Part shown: positions 11,844 through 23,186 of the stretch, one piece after another
Layout: every line of letters starts with the position of its first letter
Numbering within the stretch: position 1 is the stretch's first letter
Origin: Capitella teleta
Lineage: Eukaryota > Annelida > Polychaeta > Capitellidae
Assembly (NCBI GenBank): GCA_000328365.1
Contig: KB308638.1
Span: 128,535 to 192,534, forward strand
Length of the DNA stretch: 64,000 nucleotides
Direction: 5' to 3'
Translations under genes and position numbers: made by a program
Notes under the pieces: generated by a model
The model's input: only the letters and a program-made list of their open reading frames with translations
Database searches by the model: none
What the model was told of the DNA's origin: nothing

Positions 11844-12814
11844 NNNNNNNNNNNNNNNNNNNNNNNNNNNNNNNNNNNNNNNNNNNNNNNNNNNNNNNNN
11901 NNNNNNNNNNNNNNNNNNNNNNNNNNNNNNNNNNNNNNNNNNNNNNNNNNNNNNNNNNNNNNNNNNNNNNNNNNNNNNNNNNNNNNNNNNNNNNNNNNNN
12001 NNNNNNNNNNNNNNNNNNNNNNNNNNNNNNNNNNNNNNNNNNNNNNNNNNNNNNNNNNNNNNNNNNNNNNNNNNNNNNNNNNNNNNNNNNNNNNNNNNNN
12101 NNNNNNNNNNNNNNNNNNNNNNNNNNNNNNNNNNNNNNNNNNNNNNNNNNNNNNNNNNNNNNNNNNNNNNNNNNNNNNNNNNNNNNNNNNNNNNNNNNNN
12201 NNNNNNNNNNNNNNNNNNNNNNNNNNNNNNNNNNNNNNNNNNNNNNNNNNNNNNNNNNNNNNNNNNNNNNNNNNNNNNNNNNNNNNNNNNNNNNNNNNNN
12301 NNNNNNNNNNNNNNNNNNNNNNNNNNNNNNNNNNNNNNNNNNNNNNNNNNNNNNNNNNNNNNNNNNNNNNNNNNNNNNNNNNNNNNNNNNNNNNNNNNNN
12401 NNNNNNNNNNNNNNNNNNNNNNNNNNNNNNNNNNNNNNNNNNNNNNNNNNNNNNNNNNNNNNNNNNNNNNNNNNNNNNNNNNNNNNNNNNNNNNNNNNNN
12501 NNNNNNNNNNNNNNNNNNNNNNNNNNNNNNNNNNNNNNNNNNNNNNNNNNNNNNNNNNNNNNNNNNNNNNNNNNNNNNNNNNNNNNNNNNNNNNNNNNNN
12601 NNNNNNNNNNNNNNNNNNNNNNNNNNNNNNNNNNNNNNNNNNNNNNNNNNNNNNNNNNNNNNNNNNNNNNNNNNNNNNNNNNNNNNNNNNNNNNNNNNNN
12701 NNNNNNNNNNNNNNNNNNNNNNNNNNNNNNNNNNNNNNNNNNNNNNNNNNNNNNNNNNNNNNNNNNNNNNNNNNNNNNNNNNNNNNNNNNNNNNNNNNNN
12801 NNNNNNNNNNNNNN
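11844..12814. other. Assembly gap (971 N)
   Basis: A run of unknown bases inside the LINE. Any frame spanning it is artefactual. Confidence 1.
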
Positions 12815-13699
12815 CAGAGGTTTAAATGTGGAGTAAAGGAGAAATGGAGAAAAGGCGCAGATGTTATCGTATCCTGGAGACTTGTTTTTCATTTCCGATA
12901 TAACGTCGGCTAACTCAGTGGCAGAGACCGGATTAAAGAAGAAGCTATCACGACAATCAAAGTGGAGAAACGAAGATGGTTCAACATCACTAGGAGGAAT
13001 GCTGGAGCTAACAGTTGGACCAACATTGATAAAGAACGTATTGAAAGCTTCGCTTATCCTATTAGGATCAGATACAGAATCCCCCGTAATAATGAATTCC
13101 TCATTTAGTGATTGCTTTGTTTTGCCTTTTATTACGTCTCTGATAACTCTCCAAGTCTTTTTAGAGTCACTTTTGTATCTTTCTAGTAGTTCGTGGTAAT
13201 GGTCTTTTTCGGCATTTCGCATTTCTCTGTTCAACTGCCATTTATGCTCATTGTATGCAGATCTGTTGAATAGAGTCTGGTTGCGTTTAAAACGTTTGTA
13301 AAGCTTGTTTTTGGTTTTAATCGACTGTTGCAGTTCTCTCATGAGCCATGGAAGGCGTTCGCGATATTTGCTGTCGGCTGGCATAAGAGGAAAGGATTCA
13401 GTATATGCACTTGATACAATGCCATGAAAACGGGTGTATGCAGATTGACAATCAGTTAACTCATGAATTTGAACCCATTCAGTTTGCTGCATTCGATCAC
13501 AAAAAAAGAGAGAAGTTACGCACAGTGTATTGCCGTCTCATTTGAGCTGGTGAATGTGTGCGATCACTGGGGCTCAAATGAAATTGACAAAACAGAGGAA
13601 AGTGATCACTTAGGTCAGTGACTAGAATTTCCTGAGTGGTTTCAATCTTAGTGAAGTCATTAAAAAAAATGTTGTCAATTAATGTTGCTGAATGTTCGC

Positions 13700-13757
13700 G
13701 AGTGAGTGATTGGGGTTTTACGGCTCCACCCAACCCGTTCGGGTGATACGGGCGCCA
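13700..13757 (+). mobile_element. 58-bp short insertion with 13-bp target duplication
   Basis: The 13-mer GCTGAATGTTCGC occurs at 13687-13699 and 13758-13770. The inserted piece starts GAGTGAGTGATTGGGGTTTT and ends GTGATACGGGCGCCA. It interrupts LINE endonuclease coding sequence that is otherwise continuous. The arrangement looks like a very short retroposed or SINE-derived fragment. Confidence 0.65.
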
Positions 13758-14119
13758 GCTGAATGTTCGCTGACACGCGTTGGATGATTAATTAAGGGTA
13801 GGAAAGAGTGACAGTACATGTTCTCAAGAAAGAGTTCAGCGTGAGAGTCATGGTCAGCAGTGAGCAAGTCATAATTGACGTCTCCCATGAGAATGCATGC
13901 AGCCTTTTTCTGGTGGATTTTACTAAGGATGTCTAAGAGAATTTCCATAAATTCATCATGATTATATCTTGGAGGGCGATACACAATGCCAAGAAGCAGG
14001 GTTTTGTTATACTCAGTCAATGAACCGTTGGGGAACTCTACAAAAACAGATTCAAAATAATATCTAGAAAGCGACATAACAGAAATGACTGTGTACTGCA
14101 AACGGTTGCTAATAAAAAG

Positions 14120-14191
14120 AGACACTCCACCATCACTTCAAAAGCCCACAGAACTGATTAAAAAAGGTTCTGAAATGAACAGAGATCCTCT
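14120..14191 (-). mobile_element. Terminal fragment of the older TTAA MITE
   Basis: The reverse complement begins TTAA (14195-14192), then AGAGGATCTCTGTTCATTT, and matches the left end of the copy at 21063-21503, including the GGGCTTTTG block. It abuts the LINE 5' break. Confidence 0.7.
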
Positions 14192-14356
14192 TTAAGTTAG
14201 TTAAGTATCAAAACAGTGGGGTTGTTTGAAGTGTACAATGTAATTAATGATGTTAAAACAGTTACAAAAAATGCTATTAGTATCTTAATGAACGTTCAAT
14301 CTCTCAAAAAAATATTCATTTTAAATTAAAATGTGCTCGAAATTATCGATTTATTG

Positions 14357-14978
14357 CAGTCTTTACAATTTAAAATGGCCAGGTGAGCAATTTTTAGCTC
14401 TCTTAAAATGCTATAGGCGAGCAATTTGCTCAGCTAAACACAATTAATCAAAATTAAGTAACTATTACTAAGTTACCAGTTAGGCCCTTTTTATGTTTGC
14501 TACTTTTCTTTGCATTATATCTCAAATCAGTCATGAATGAAAAGTAGATTCAAATCACACTGATTGTTTTGAGGATTTTATGGATATGGAGGTGTTGACA
14601 TTTGTCTGATCCGGTTGATGACCAGATTCAGATTTAGGATTGGTCAATTTCTCTAACTCCAGAGCCACTGTATGGGCCAAACCAGTAATGTGACGTGAAA
14701 GAGCATGCTTCTTGGTGCCACTTCCAATACCTCAACTTCTTTTACAAGCACCAATTCTTGCTGCATTAACTTTTAGCGCCTCGCAAAGCGGAAAAACGAA
14801 GTCTCTTAATAAGGACTTCGGCAATATTCGGCAACACTCGGAGGAGACTCAACATGAAACCTCTCACGAACGTAAACAAGATAATATCTTAGCCGAGCAA
14901 CTTTTCGCTCGTGTGAATCAATTTTGCGCGAGTAATGGCGAGCGGAGAGCAATTGCTTGTGTGAAAACGAATAGACTG
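14357..14978 (+). repeat. Dispersed repeat with GAGCAA hairpins, copy 1
   Basis: About 620 bp that recur inverted at 35914-36518. Both ends contain short palindromes built on GAGCAA/TTGCTC, for example GAGCAATTTTTAGCTC and GCGAGCAATTTGCTC at one end and CGAGCAACTTTTCGCTCG at the other. This copy has about 165 bp (14480-14640) absent from copy 2. No transposase frame is seen, so it is an unclassified non-autonomous element. Confidence 0.75.
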
Positions 14979-15959
14979 ATTTTATTGTTAGCTGAAAAAT
15001 GGGGATTTTGCTGCTTTTTTTTCAGGAGTTTGTCAAATTGTGGCGTTATGATTATGCTTGATTGTATCGATTCTGGTCGATTTACGTTATGATTACGTGA
15101 ATAAAAATTCGCGAATATTTTTTTTTTTTCATATAAGAAATCTATAAGAAAATAATGACAGTATTTTTGATTGATTTATATGCACGATTGGCAAAGTCAC
15201 ATTGATTTTATTGCGGTTTGGTAAGATTTCCCCATGCCAATTGATAGAGAAGGGTTTGATTCCACGAAACAAAATGGCGTTCAAATCTCACTTTGCGGTG
15301 CTCTGATAACCATGTTGGATCCCAGCTTTACTGGGTTGTATTTTACTCGCTGAAATCTCGGGAATTCCCAACATTCACCCGGAAGTGAGTTTTATATCCG
15401 TCAAAGCAGAAATGGCGCTGTTTCACTACTCTGTTTTTTAGAAAATTTAATGGTGTCCCTTTAAGTTATTTTAACAACATGAAAGCGTGGTATGAAAGTG
15501 TTATGTCATTCACCAGTATAGTATATTTCACACTGTACATATAATTAATAAGCGACAAGCCCCAGTCTCAGTGCTGTTATTATGTTTGTTTACATTATTC
15601 GGAGTAATCCGACCAATGTACACTGTAAATACTGTAACTCACTGTTTCTGTACAGTAATGATTAATGAATATTTCAGCTCCGCAACTTGAACTTGTAGGG
15701 ACCCATCCATCTGAAACTGTATCCAATACCAGGCCAACACGTTTATGAACGTGGTTAATTCCCACCAGAAACTCTGGTCAGACTGGTGAAGGATAGCTAT
15801 TTGGACACTGTCACTCACTGTGTCAGTGTGAGTGTGTCAGTGTGTCACAATCAGTGTCACGAGTCACTTGATTACCTCACAGTCATACCTTGGTTTAGCA
15901 TTCTTTAGGACATACTGGTCGCAGGCATGCCACCTCTGAGGCTCTGTGACCAGATCTTT
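14979..15959. other. Intergenic, nothing recognised
   Basis: AT-rich sequence with a poly-T run near 15120. A TCCCTTTAA end occurs at about 15461-15470 that could be one terminus of another TTAA-class element, but I found no partner end. GTGTCAG/TGTCAC words repeat around 15810-15870. Confidence 0.35.
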
Positions 15960-16745
15960 ATTGATACAAAGTTAATGAGCGTGTGAACGGTCGTATTGAA
16001 CTGAATGGTTGCGTGTCACATGCAGTAGAAGTGCTAAGCGGTATTCTGCAAGGATCTATCCTCGGTCCTCTCCTCTTCCTGGTCTACATCAACGACATAG
16101 ACAATATCTCCTCAAGAATCATGCTGTATATTGATGATACTAAAATCTACACCGGTATATCTGGCCCTGGAGACCAGCGCAATCTACAAGAAGATCTGGT
16201 AGCTCTGAGCTAATGGTCCGAGACATGGAAATTCCAGTTTCACTCAAAGAAGTCTACTATTACCTCTGTGAGTCGCCAAGCATCTGCCCCAGCCTCATAC
16301 CATCACTTTTTTGAGTGAACCTTCAGCACTGACAAAGAGTTCAAGGACCTGGGTATTATCTGGTTGAATTTTCTCACCTTCAGCGATTAGATTGCTGCCT
16401 GGGCGAAAAAAGCCCACCAAATTGCTGGTATCATAAGAAGAACTTTCACACACATGGACACGGAAAACTTTACCAGGCTTTTCAAGGCTCTTGTATACCT
16501 GCATCTTGAATATGCTGCTCCCATATGGTCCCCACAAACATAATATCAGAAATACATCAAAATCCTTGGGCCATGAAGCAAGTCCCTGGTCTGAGAGACC
16601 TCTCCTGCCCAGCAAGACTGAAACATCTCAAACTTCCTACCTTATTCCTCCCACATTATATGATATTTCATTCAATCAAATTTCATTTCAATGCAGAGCT
16701 CCTTATATTCAAAGGGTTCAAACATTTCAACAGTAGCTATGGTCC
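15960..16745 (+). mobile_element. LINE reverse-transcriptase fragment
   Basis: The frame at 15983-16213 reads as RT motifs: SGILQGSILGPLLFLVYIND (the usual GVPQGSVLGPLLF motif) followed by LYIDDTKIY, where the catalytic YADD has become YIDD. After a stop the frames continue with KEFKDLGIIW, then an AHQIAGIIRRTF block and LEYAAPIWSP, typical of the thumb region of jockey/CR1-type elements. Stops interrupt it and both ends are missing, so it is a dead fragment just upstream of HELZ. Confidence 0.85.
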
Positions 16746-17102
16746 GTGAGATTGAGATAATATTGGTGATTGATGAAGTGATGTGTTGAACCTTAAGTGT
16801 TGGTCCCTCCTAGGCCTGAGAGAAGTTTGTAAACTTGAATAGCATCTCTGCAGAGGCTGTCATATCTTTGAGAGTGAACTTTGAGGTGTCCAAGTCTATC
16901 TGGTTAGGAGGGTCTTAGGATCTGGCCCTCCTCTGAATATTTACTGGAATTATAATATCAATTGTGAACTTTCCAGTGTGTGCTATTGAAACTGTAGACA
17001 TAAAGTTATGGACATCTGATATAGATTTATAAATTAGTTTTTTTTTCAGGAGATTCACCATGAATCCCGCTTGCTTCGTAGGAGATTGACCCCACCATCA
17101 AA
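16746..17102. other. HELZ upstream region
   Basis: No clear promoter motif is visible. A T-run plus CAG at 17041-17049 looks like a splice acceptor, so the first HELZ exon is probably partly untranslated and an upstream non-coding exon may exist. Confidence 0.45.
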
Positions 17103-20100
17103 ATGGCCTCTGAAGGAGAATCACGGATTGCGCCAGACAGCAAGGGAATCTACCTGTTCCAGCGCGGCCAATACCATGAAGCACTGAAAGCATTCAGCAA
17201 CTGTCTGCTTGGGTTGCCTCCAACCACTTCTGGAAATGCATTTAAAATTCATGTTCTGTTCAACCGGTCTGCTTGCTACTTAAAACTGGTGAGCAATTCT
17301 AGTGAACTCTTCAATCTTTTTGAGACTTACATGTTTCTTTTTACAGAAACATTTTGTGAAAGTTGTGGAAGATTGTGATGCGAGTAAGCAGACATTATCC
17401 AATGCTATCGTACAGTGCATGTTTTGGTTTTGTTCTTAGTCCTCTTTTTAGATCCTGCAAACAGCAAAGCGCTGGGAAGGAAAATCAAAGCGCTGTGCAG
17501 TCTACGAGAATTTCAGCAAGCTCAACGGACGGCTGTTGATTGGATAGTCCTTGACCCAAATGTCAGTTTTTTTAAATTTTGACAACTGCTTTTTGGGAAA
17601 TGGCTGCCTGTTTCAGAACCCACTTGCGCAGAGAGAGCATGATCGTCTTGAAATCATAGTGAAAGCACTGGATGATCAGGTCTGTAAAACATACGTCTAG
17701 TTTTGTGAATTATAAAATTTTTTGGGGGTTCCTAGGATTGTGATGATGAAACACTAGATATGATCCCTGCGAGTGGAGAACGTGTTCCTCCCGATGGGCA
17801 GGAAGATGCAAAATCTTCTAATTCCCCTAGCACCACGGTCCCGCCCACTTCACTTCCAATCACATCATCATCAATCACAGTCGTAGCAAGCAGCAACAAT
17901 TTACCTGATTTAAATGAACTCTCACGGCTGTCAAGCAAGCCTCTGAATAAAATGACTCAGCTCAACATAGCCTTTGATGCAGTTGTTAAGCCGAAGCCCA
18001 CTTCTGTTGAACCACAGGTCGATAAACCCAGAGTTTCATACTCAAGCAAAGTTAAAGGTTCCCCAGATCCTGAGATCTCACGTGAGTTGGCAAGATTTAT
18101 TGTTTGTCGTGCAACTCAGGAATTCTCTTTGTTTCTTGTACCTGAAGCATTGAGAGAGACATCTTCTCCCCTGACTGTGGATCTTCTGATGAAAGATGGA
18201 GAGATCCCTGTGAAGAAATGGAAATATCGAGCTCCACCCCGGGGTCTCACAGCCCAGGAGTACCTTCTGTGTCCTCAGTACGTTTCATCATTGTACGTTA
18301 ATTTTCAATAAAGAGTCTCGTGTTTTCAGGAGGGTCACATGTCGGTTTGGCGATCAGTGTACACAGGCACACACTGAGGAGGAACTTCAAGAGTGGAAGA
18401 TGAGGTTTGATGAGCGTCAGAAGCGTATGGGCAGTGGAGAGTCAACGTACGCAGATAAATTAATGGAGAAGTGGATGAACACAAAGACGCCTCAGGCAGT
18501 GGTAAAAAGACAAAAGCTAAAAACCTGGACAATATAGTAATTCTTGTTTATTCCATTTTCAAGATGGTGGAACAGATTGAAGGTGTGAATGTGCATTGTA
18601 GCTCTGATCTAACCATGGTTACGCTGAATAAACAGTGCGGGCACGTGTGGTTGTTCACCATCACCTGTAAAGTGAGGCTTTGTCAGTTTGAATATTAATG
18701 GAATTTAACCTATAATTGTCACTAGGAATGCCTCCACACTGTGGCGTTACTGGACGACACTAATCGAGAACATTTCCATATTTCGATGGTTTCTGTTGGA
18801 CCGAAGCGTCAACAGAAGGCCTACCGCATGGACGCCCTTTGTCAGGAATGGGTGAACTCAGCGTTCACTGTGGGCAAATCCAGCGTAGAGAAAGTGTATC
18901 GCATAAGGGTCAGTTAATTCCTTTCATTTTGGGATATTTCCAACATATGTCTTGTTCTACCACAGGTCCAGTTCTCGACTAAAATTTATGGAACTTTTCG
19001 CCAGTCTTTGGTGTTTGACTTTGGAGATGAACCAGTGTTAGTTCAACAGTTGTGTGTTGAGTCTGGCCCCGTGACAGATCTGAAAAAGTTGGAAATGGAT
19101 TTGGAGCTGAGCGAACAAGGAAGGTGGGATCTCTCTTCCATGGAGGCCGTTTCTTTCTCTCCTAAGTAAGGCTCGAGATTTTTGTCTGCCAATTTCTGAT
19201 CTGCCTCTTCACAGGCCTCAAGCTAATGATACCGAGGAAGAATCTTTGCTGCTAAGATACCCTGCTCCCATGGCAACCAAGTTCACTGCATCACCTGTCA
19301 TACTGCAGCCGGGGTTGACGATTGAAAACTATCGCACGCGGATGCACCATCTGTTGTCCATTGAGGAGATGGCTCAGTTTTCCAATGTGGCAAAGTTCAA
19401 TCTGAAATCCTCGCTGCAGTTGGTTGATCGTTTTCTTCTAATGCCCAGTGCTGTGAGCACGGCAAAGTTTGCGCAGAACGGAGAACTTTTTGCCAAACTG
19501 AGGCTGAACGCTGAGCTTTCTGAAGATACTGCTCATGGAAGGCTGATTCTGCAGAATTGCAACACTGTTTATCTTGCTCCGTATGACTCTAGCAAGCCGG
19601 ATCATGTGCCAAACAAAGTATTTGAAGCTCTGGTGGAAGAAAAAGGGAAAAACTTCATCATGTTGCACTTGTCCAAAGAGTGTGTTGAAGATCTAAGGCT
19701 GGAGAAGGATACCAACTTCCATGCTCAAGTCAGTCATCTTCTAGGTTTTAATTTCTCTTATTTATGAATTTTCCAGGTGCAATTTCAACTGAATCGCCTT
19801 CCCTTGTGCGAGATGCACTTAGCCATTGACCTGATGCCCGACCTCTCTCTCCTTTTCCCCTCGAAAGATCATTCCTCCAACGTGCCATGGAATCCCAGAA
19901 GGCAGTGGAGTCATGATCTGGATTCACGCTTGAATCCCAAACAAAAGGAGGCTGTGGTTGCCATAACGACTGAATTGGACACCAAGCTCTTACCGATCCT
20001 GCTCATGGGTCCATATGGAACTGGCAAAACATTCACGTTGGCTCAGGCCACACTGGAGATACTGCGCGACGCTAATACCCGCGTTCTCATTTGTACTCAC

Positions 20101-22420
20101 TCCAATAGCGCCGCTGATTTATACATCAGTGATTACTTGCATGCGAGTGTCGAATCAGGAAATATTGACGCCACCCCTCTGAGGGTCTACTATCGCTACC
20201 GATGGGTGCAAACAGTGCAGCAAATCGTTCGCAATTACTGTCTGATTGACGGTCAAAACATGACGTTCAGGTACGTGTCAACAGATTTCCTTATGTTTCG
20301 TTTTTAACTCATCATTTCCAGGGTGCCCACGAAGCAGGACGTGGAGAAACATCGTGTGGTTGTGACTTCCTTGGGGACGTCACGCTACCTGCACAACCTG
20401 GACCTGCCTGTTGGTTTCTTCACTCACATCTTGCTGGATGAAGCAGCACAGGCCATGGAGTGTGAGACGATACTTCCTCTTGCTCTTGCTGGACCGAAGA
20501 CTCGGGTTGTCTTGGCTGGTGATCATATGCAGGTTTGATTTGGGAGAATCAAATTTGCTCAGTTATTTGTTCTTCTTCATTCCAGTTAAGCCCAGAAGTG
20601 CATTCAGAGTTTGCTAGGGAGCGCAACCTGCACATGTCTTTACTGGAGCGCATTTTTGAGTTGTACCCTTCCGGGAATCAGTGTCAAATTCTTCTGTGTG
20701 AAAACTATCGCTCGCACAAAGCAATTATTGACTTCACGTCAGAGCTCTTCTACAATAACAAATTGGTTGCCAGCGGTAACCAGCCTCCCCATCCCCAGTT
20801 GTACCCATTGACCTTCTTCACAGCAAGAGGAGAAGATGTGCAGCATCAGAATAGCACAGGATTCTATAATAATTCAGAGGTACAGCATTTAAGCACCAAT
20901 CCAGGTTATTCAATTTGAATGCTTGCCCAGGTTTATGAGATTGTGGAGCGCATCGCTGAGCTTCAGAAGGCGTGGCCTGCCTCTTGGGGGCCCCTGGAAG
21001 AAGGAAGCATTGGCGTGGTGTCTCCATACTCTGATCAGGTATCTTCTCTTTTAACTATTTAAACAGATCTCTGTTCATTTTGGAACCTTTTTAGATAGAT
21101 TTTATGGGCTTTTGTGAGTGACAAGAGACCATTTTTGAAAAATTTGGTCAACTGTGAATGATATTAAAGACAATTTAAAAAAATTAAAATACAAATTTCA
21201 TGCTCAGGCAGAATAGCTTGAAACAAGGTAAGTGCGAGATTTCTTTTATGGGAACTGCTGAAAGATCTGCTCACTCGACGGCTCCCATTGTTAACAATAG
21301 GAGAATTACTTTTGTCACTTCACCATAGTCTGAAATCGAACGAAAGAAGAAACGAGATTTTAAACCTCTCAAATTCGATTTATCTAGGAAGTAGCCCACA
21401 GACAGCATATTGTCTAGAAATATGTCAGTCAAAAGGCGTACTGTTTGTCTTTTGGGATGCATCCTCTATCATCTGTTACTAGCTCAAAACAATCAGGTCC
21501 TCTTTAATATCTTTCTCATGGCCTCTTCTTTTTTTTTCAAGGTTATGCGGATTCGTTATGAGTTACGTAAAAAGAAAATGTACAAAGTTTCTGTTGAGCG
21601 TGTCTTGAATGTACAAGGTGAGAATCGGAGAATTTTCCTCTTTTTCTGAATGCCTTAATTCTGCGTACCACAGGCAAGCAGTTCAGGGCCATCTTTCTTT
21701 CCACTGTGCGCACCAGCAGCACATGTAGAGCATCTGCTGCTCTTGAAGATTACATTGAGTATGGCTTCCTCTCCAACGCAAAACTCCTCAACACGGCGAT
21801 CACACGCGCTCAGTCCTTGGTGGCAGTGGCTGGAGACCCCGTGTCTCTCTGCTCCATTGGGAAGTGCAGGTGATCAAATTCACAATGTTTAGTTGGATGA
21901 TATCTGTTTTCTTTTAAGGAAACTGTGGGAGCGTTTCCTGGAATTGTGCCACAAGAACCACAGTCTGCATGGGATTACTTGGTCAAATCTTCGCGCTCAT
22001 TTAGACGGAGTTGAACTGAAGAAAACCTATGTCCTGAATCCTTTGGCTCCGGAATTTGTTCCCAATCGACTTCGACATGCTTGCTATAAGCCTCCTGAGC
22101 CAATCGCAGTCGGGAAATATGGATACACGTTCTCCCCACCGCAGAACGCAGCGCCTCCTGTGGTGCCCGTTGTGAAGCCTACTCAGGCGTGGCCGGCAGT
22201 TCAGTGTGCTCCGTATTATGGCAATCCTGTGAGTGTTAATGTGTGTATGATGAACTTGTTTTTGAACTTTCATTTGTATTTCTCAGTACATGTACCAGTT
22301 GATGACGCTGCCGTACTCCAACGCCTACGCTGCCCTTTCCCGGGTTCTCCTGAATGCTCCGAATGACGTAGCAAGGAAGGCAGCTGCATACCAGGGCTTC
22401 CCTCTCACCCAGCAGCTCAC

Positions 22421-22471
<51 letters not shown>

Positions 22472-23186
22472 CCTAATGCGACCACCCCGAGGGCTGCCCC
22501 CAAGGCAACCCACCCACTTGATGCCGTTCTTTGCTCCTCATTTCAATCATTCCATGCAACCTCCTCCTCCACCTCCTCCTGTTCCTCCTTCAGAGCCTCA
22601 GCGTCCTGCAAATGTTCAGTTCCTTCCCACTGCCTGCAACACCACAACGAAAGAAGATAAACCTCCGCAGAAAGTTCTCAATAGTCCACTTCTGCAGGCA
22701 GAGTTACTTGGGTACATGCATCAAACAGAGGGAACACGTGCCGCTGCTTCATTTCTCCAAAGTTTAACCAAAGAAGAAACTGAAAATCAGCGCAAGGAGG
22801 CCAAAGGAACCTTCTTCTGTAGCGACCTTGAACAGGATATTAATCAGTCCAAGGATCTGACCTCTGACCCGGCCGTTCAGAACATGATGAGCTTCTTAGA
22901 GGATGAACCCAAACCCCCACGACCTTCGTCTCTGCCTTGGAACTCAGCCGACCGTGACGCCCGACCTCTCTACTTGCGAGGGGCTCAGCGGAAAGATCGC
23001 AGCCCGATCGACAGCACACCCCCCCATGCCACGCCTGTCACTCCTTATTGCTATCCTGCAAAAGAAAATCCTTTTTTTCCGCGCCCTGAGAGTCCGAATT
23101 GTGACACGCAGGCATTTGAGTTACTGAAGAATCTGGAGATTAAGAACGCCACACGTCCGGATTCAGCACGTAAATATTTCAATTAA
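17103..23186 (+). CDS. HELZ: HELZ: probable helicase with CCCH zinc finger
   Basis: Eighteen coding exons: 17103-17288, 17347-17383, 17452-17561, 17617-17679, 17736-18277, 18330-18501, 18564-18671, 18726-18908, 18966-19165, 19215-19728, 19777-20270, 20322-20532, 20586-20879, 20931-21038, 21542-21617, 21674-21869, 21919-22228, 22287-23186. All phases agree and give 1567 residues. Order: TPR-like N-terminus, CCCH finger (about 311-327), UPF1-like SF1 helicase with Walker A GPYGTGKT (about 783), DEAA (about 909), GDHMQL, and [18 protein letters not shown] (motif VI). A PAM2 motif LNPLAPEF (about 1204), which binds PABPC1 in the family, and a polyQ/proline-rich tail follow. Family role: cytoplasmic RNA helicase that interacts with the CCR4-NOT deadenylase and PABP. 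Introns are 48-68 nt except intron 14 (503 nt), which houses a MITE. The tail is shorter than in human HELZ (1942 residues). Confidence 0.96.
21063..21503 (-). mobile_element. TTAA-flanked MITE (441 bp) in HELZ intron 14
   Basis: Flanked by TTAA at 21059-21062 and 21504-21507. The ends are imperfect inverted repeats: ACAGATCTCTGTTCATTTTG and, on the other strand, AGAGGACCTGATTGTTTTGA. It is homologous to the split copy at 8882-9951 and the fragment at 14120-14191. It holds the intact CCATTGTTAACAAT site (about 21286-21299) that in the other copy took the 703-bp insertion. It accounts for the expansion of this intron from about 50 to 503 nt. Confidence 0.85.
22422..22470 (+). repeat. (CAG)n tract encoding polyglutamine in HELZ
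   Basis: An almost pure CAG run of about 16 units in the last HELZ exon encodes an uninterrupted glutamine run in the low-complexity C-terminal tail. It is probably length-polymorphic. Confidence 0.95.

Larger units (their letters stand above)
11416..14119 (-). mobile_element. LINE (jockey/CR1/L2-like), 5'-truncated, with assembly gap
   Basis: Read from right to left, 14119-13497 encodes an APE-type endonuclease: GIVYRPPRYNHDEF, then ILMGDVNYDLL, then DNIFFNDF and TDLSDHFPLF. Positions 13492-12815 encode the linker and first RT motif (RRxRxAEKDHYHE-like helix, then KSPGYDNI). The catalytic RT falls in the N gap 11844-12814. Positions 11843-11416 encode the C-terminal tail (FKFFRNMLPSVFNSMF, then LGPKLFN). 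The reading frame shifts at a T-run near 13500, and a 58-bp insertion with a 13-bp duplication interrupts the endonuclease at 13700-13757. The 5' end is missing and abuts a MITE fragment. Confidence 0.85.

Noticed and set aside
11729-13492. Long frames running through the N gap (also 11791-12825 and 11834-12913)
   Set aside because: The middle is unknown sequence translated as X; only the ends carry information, and they belong to the LINE.
22325-22513. Minus-strand frame with a polycysteine run
   Set aside because: Antisense shadow of the HELZ CAG tract.
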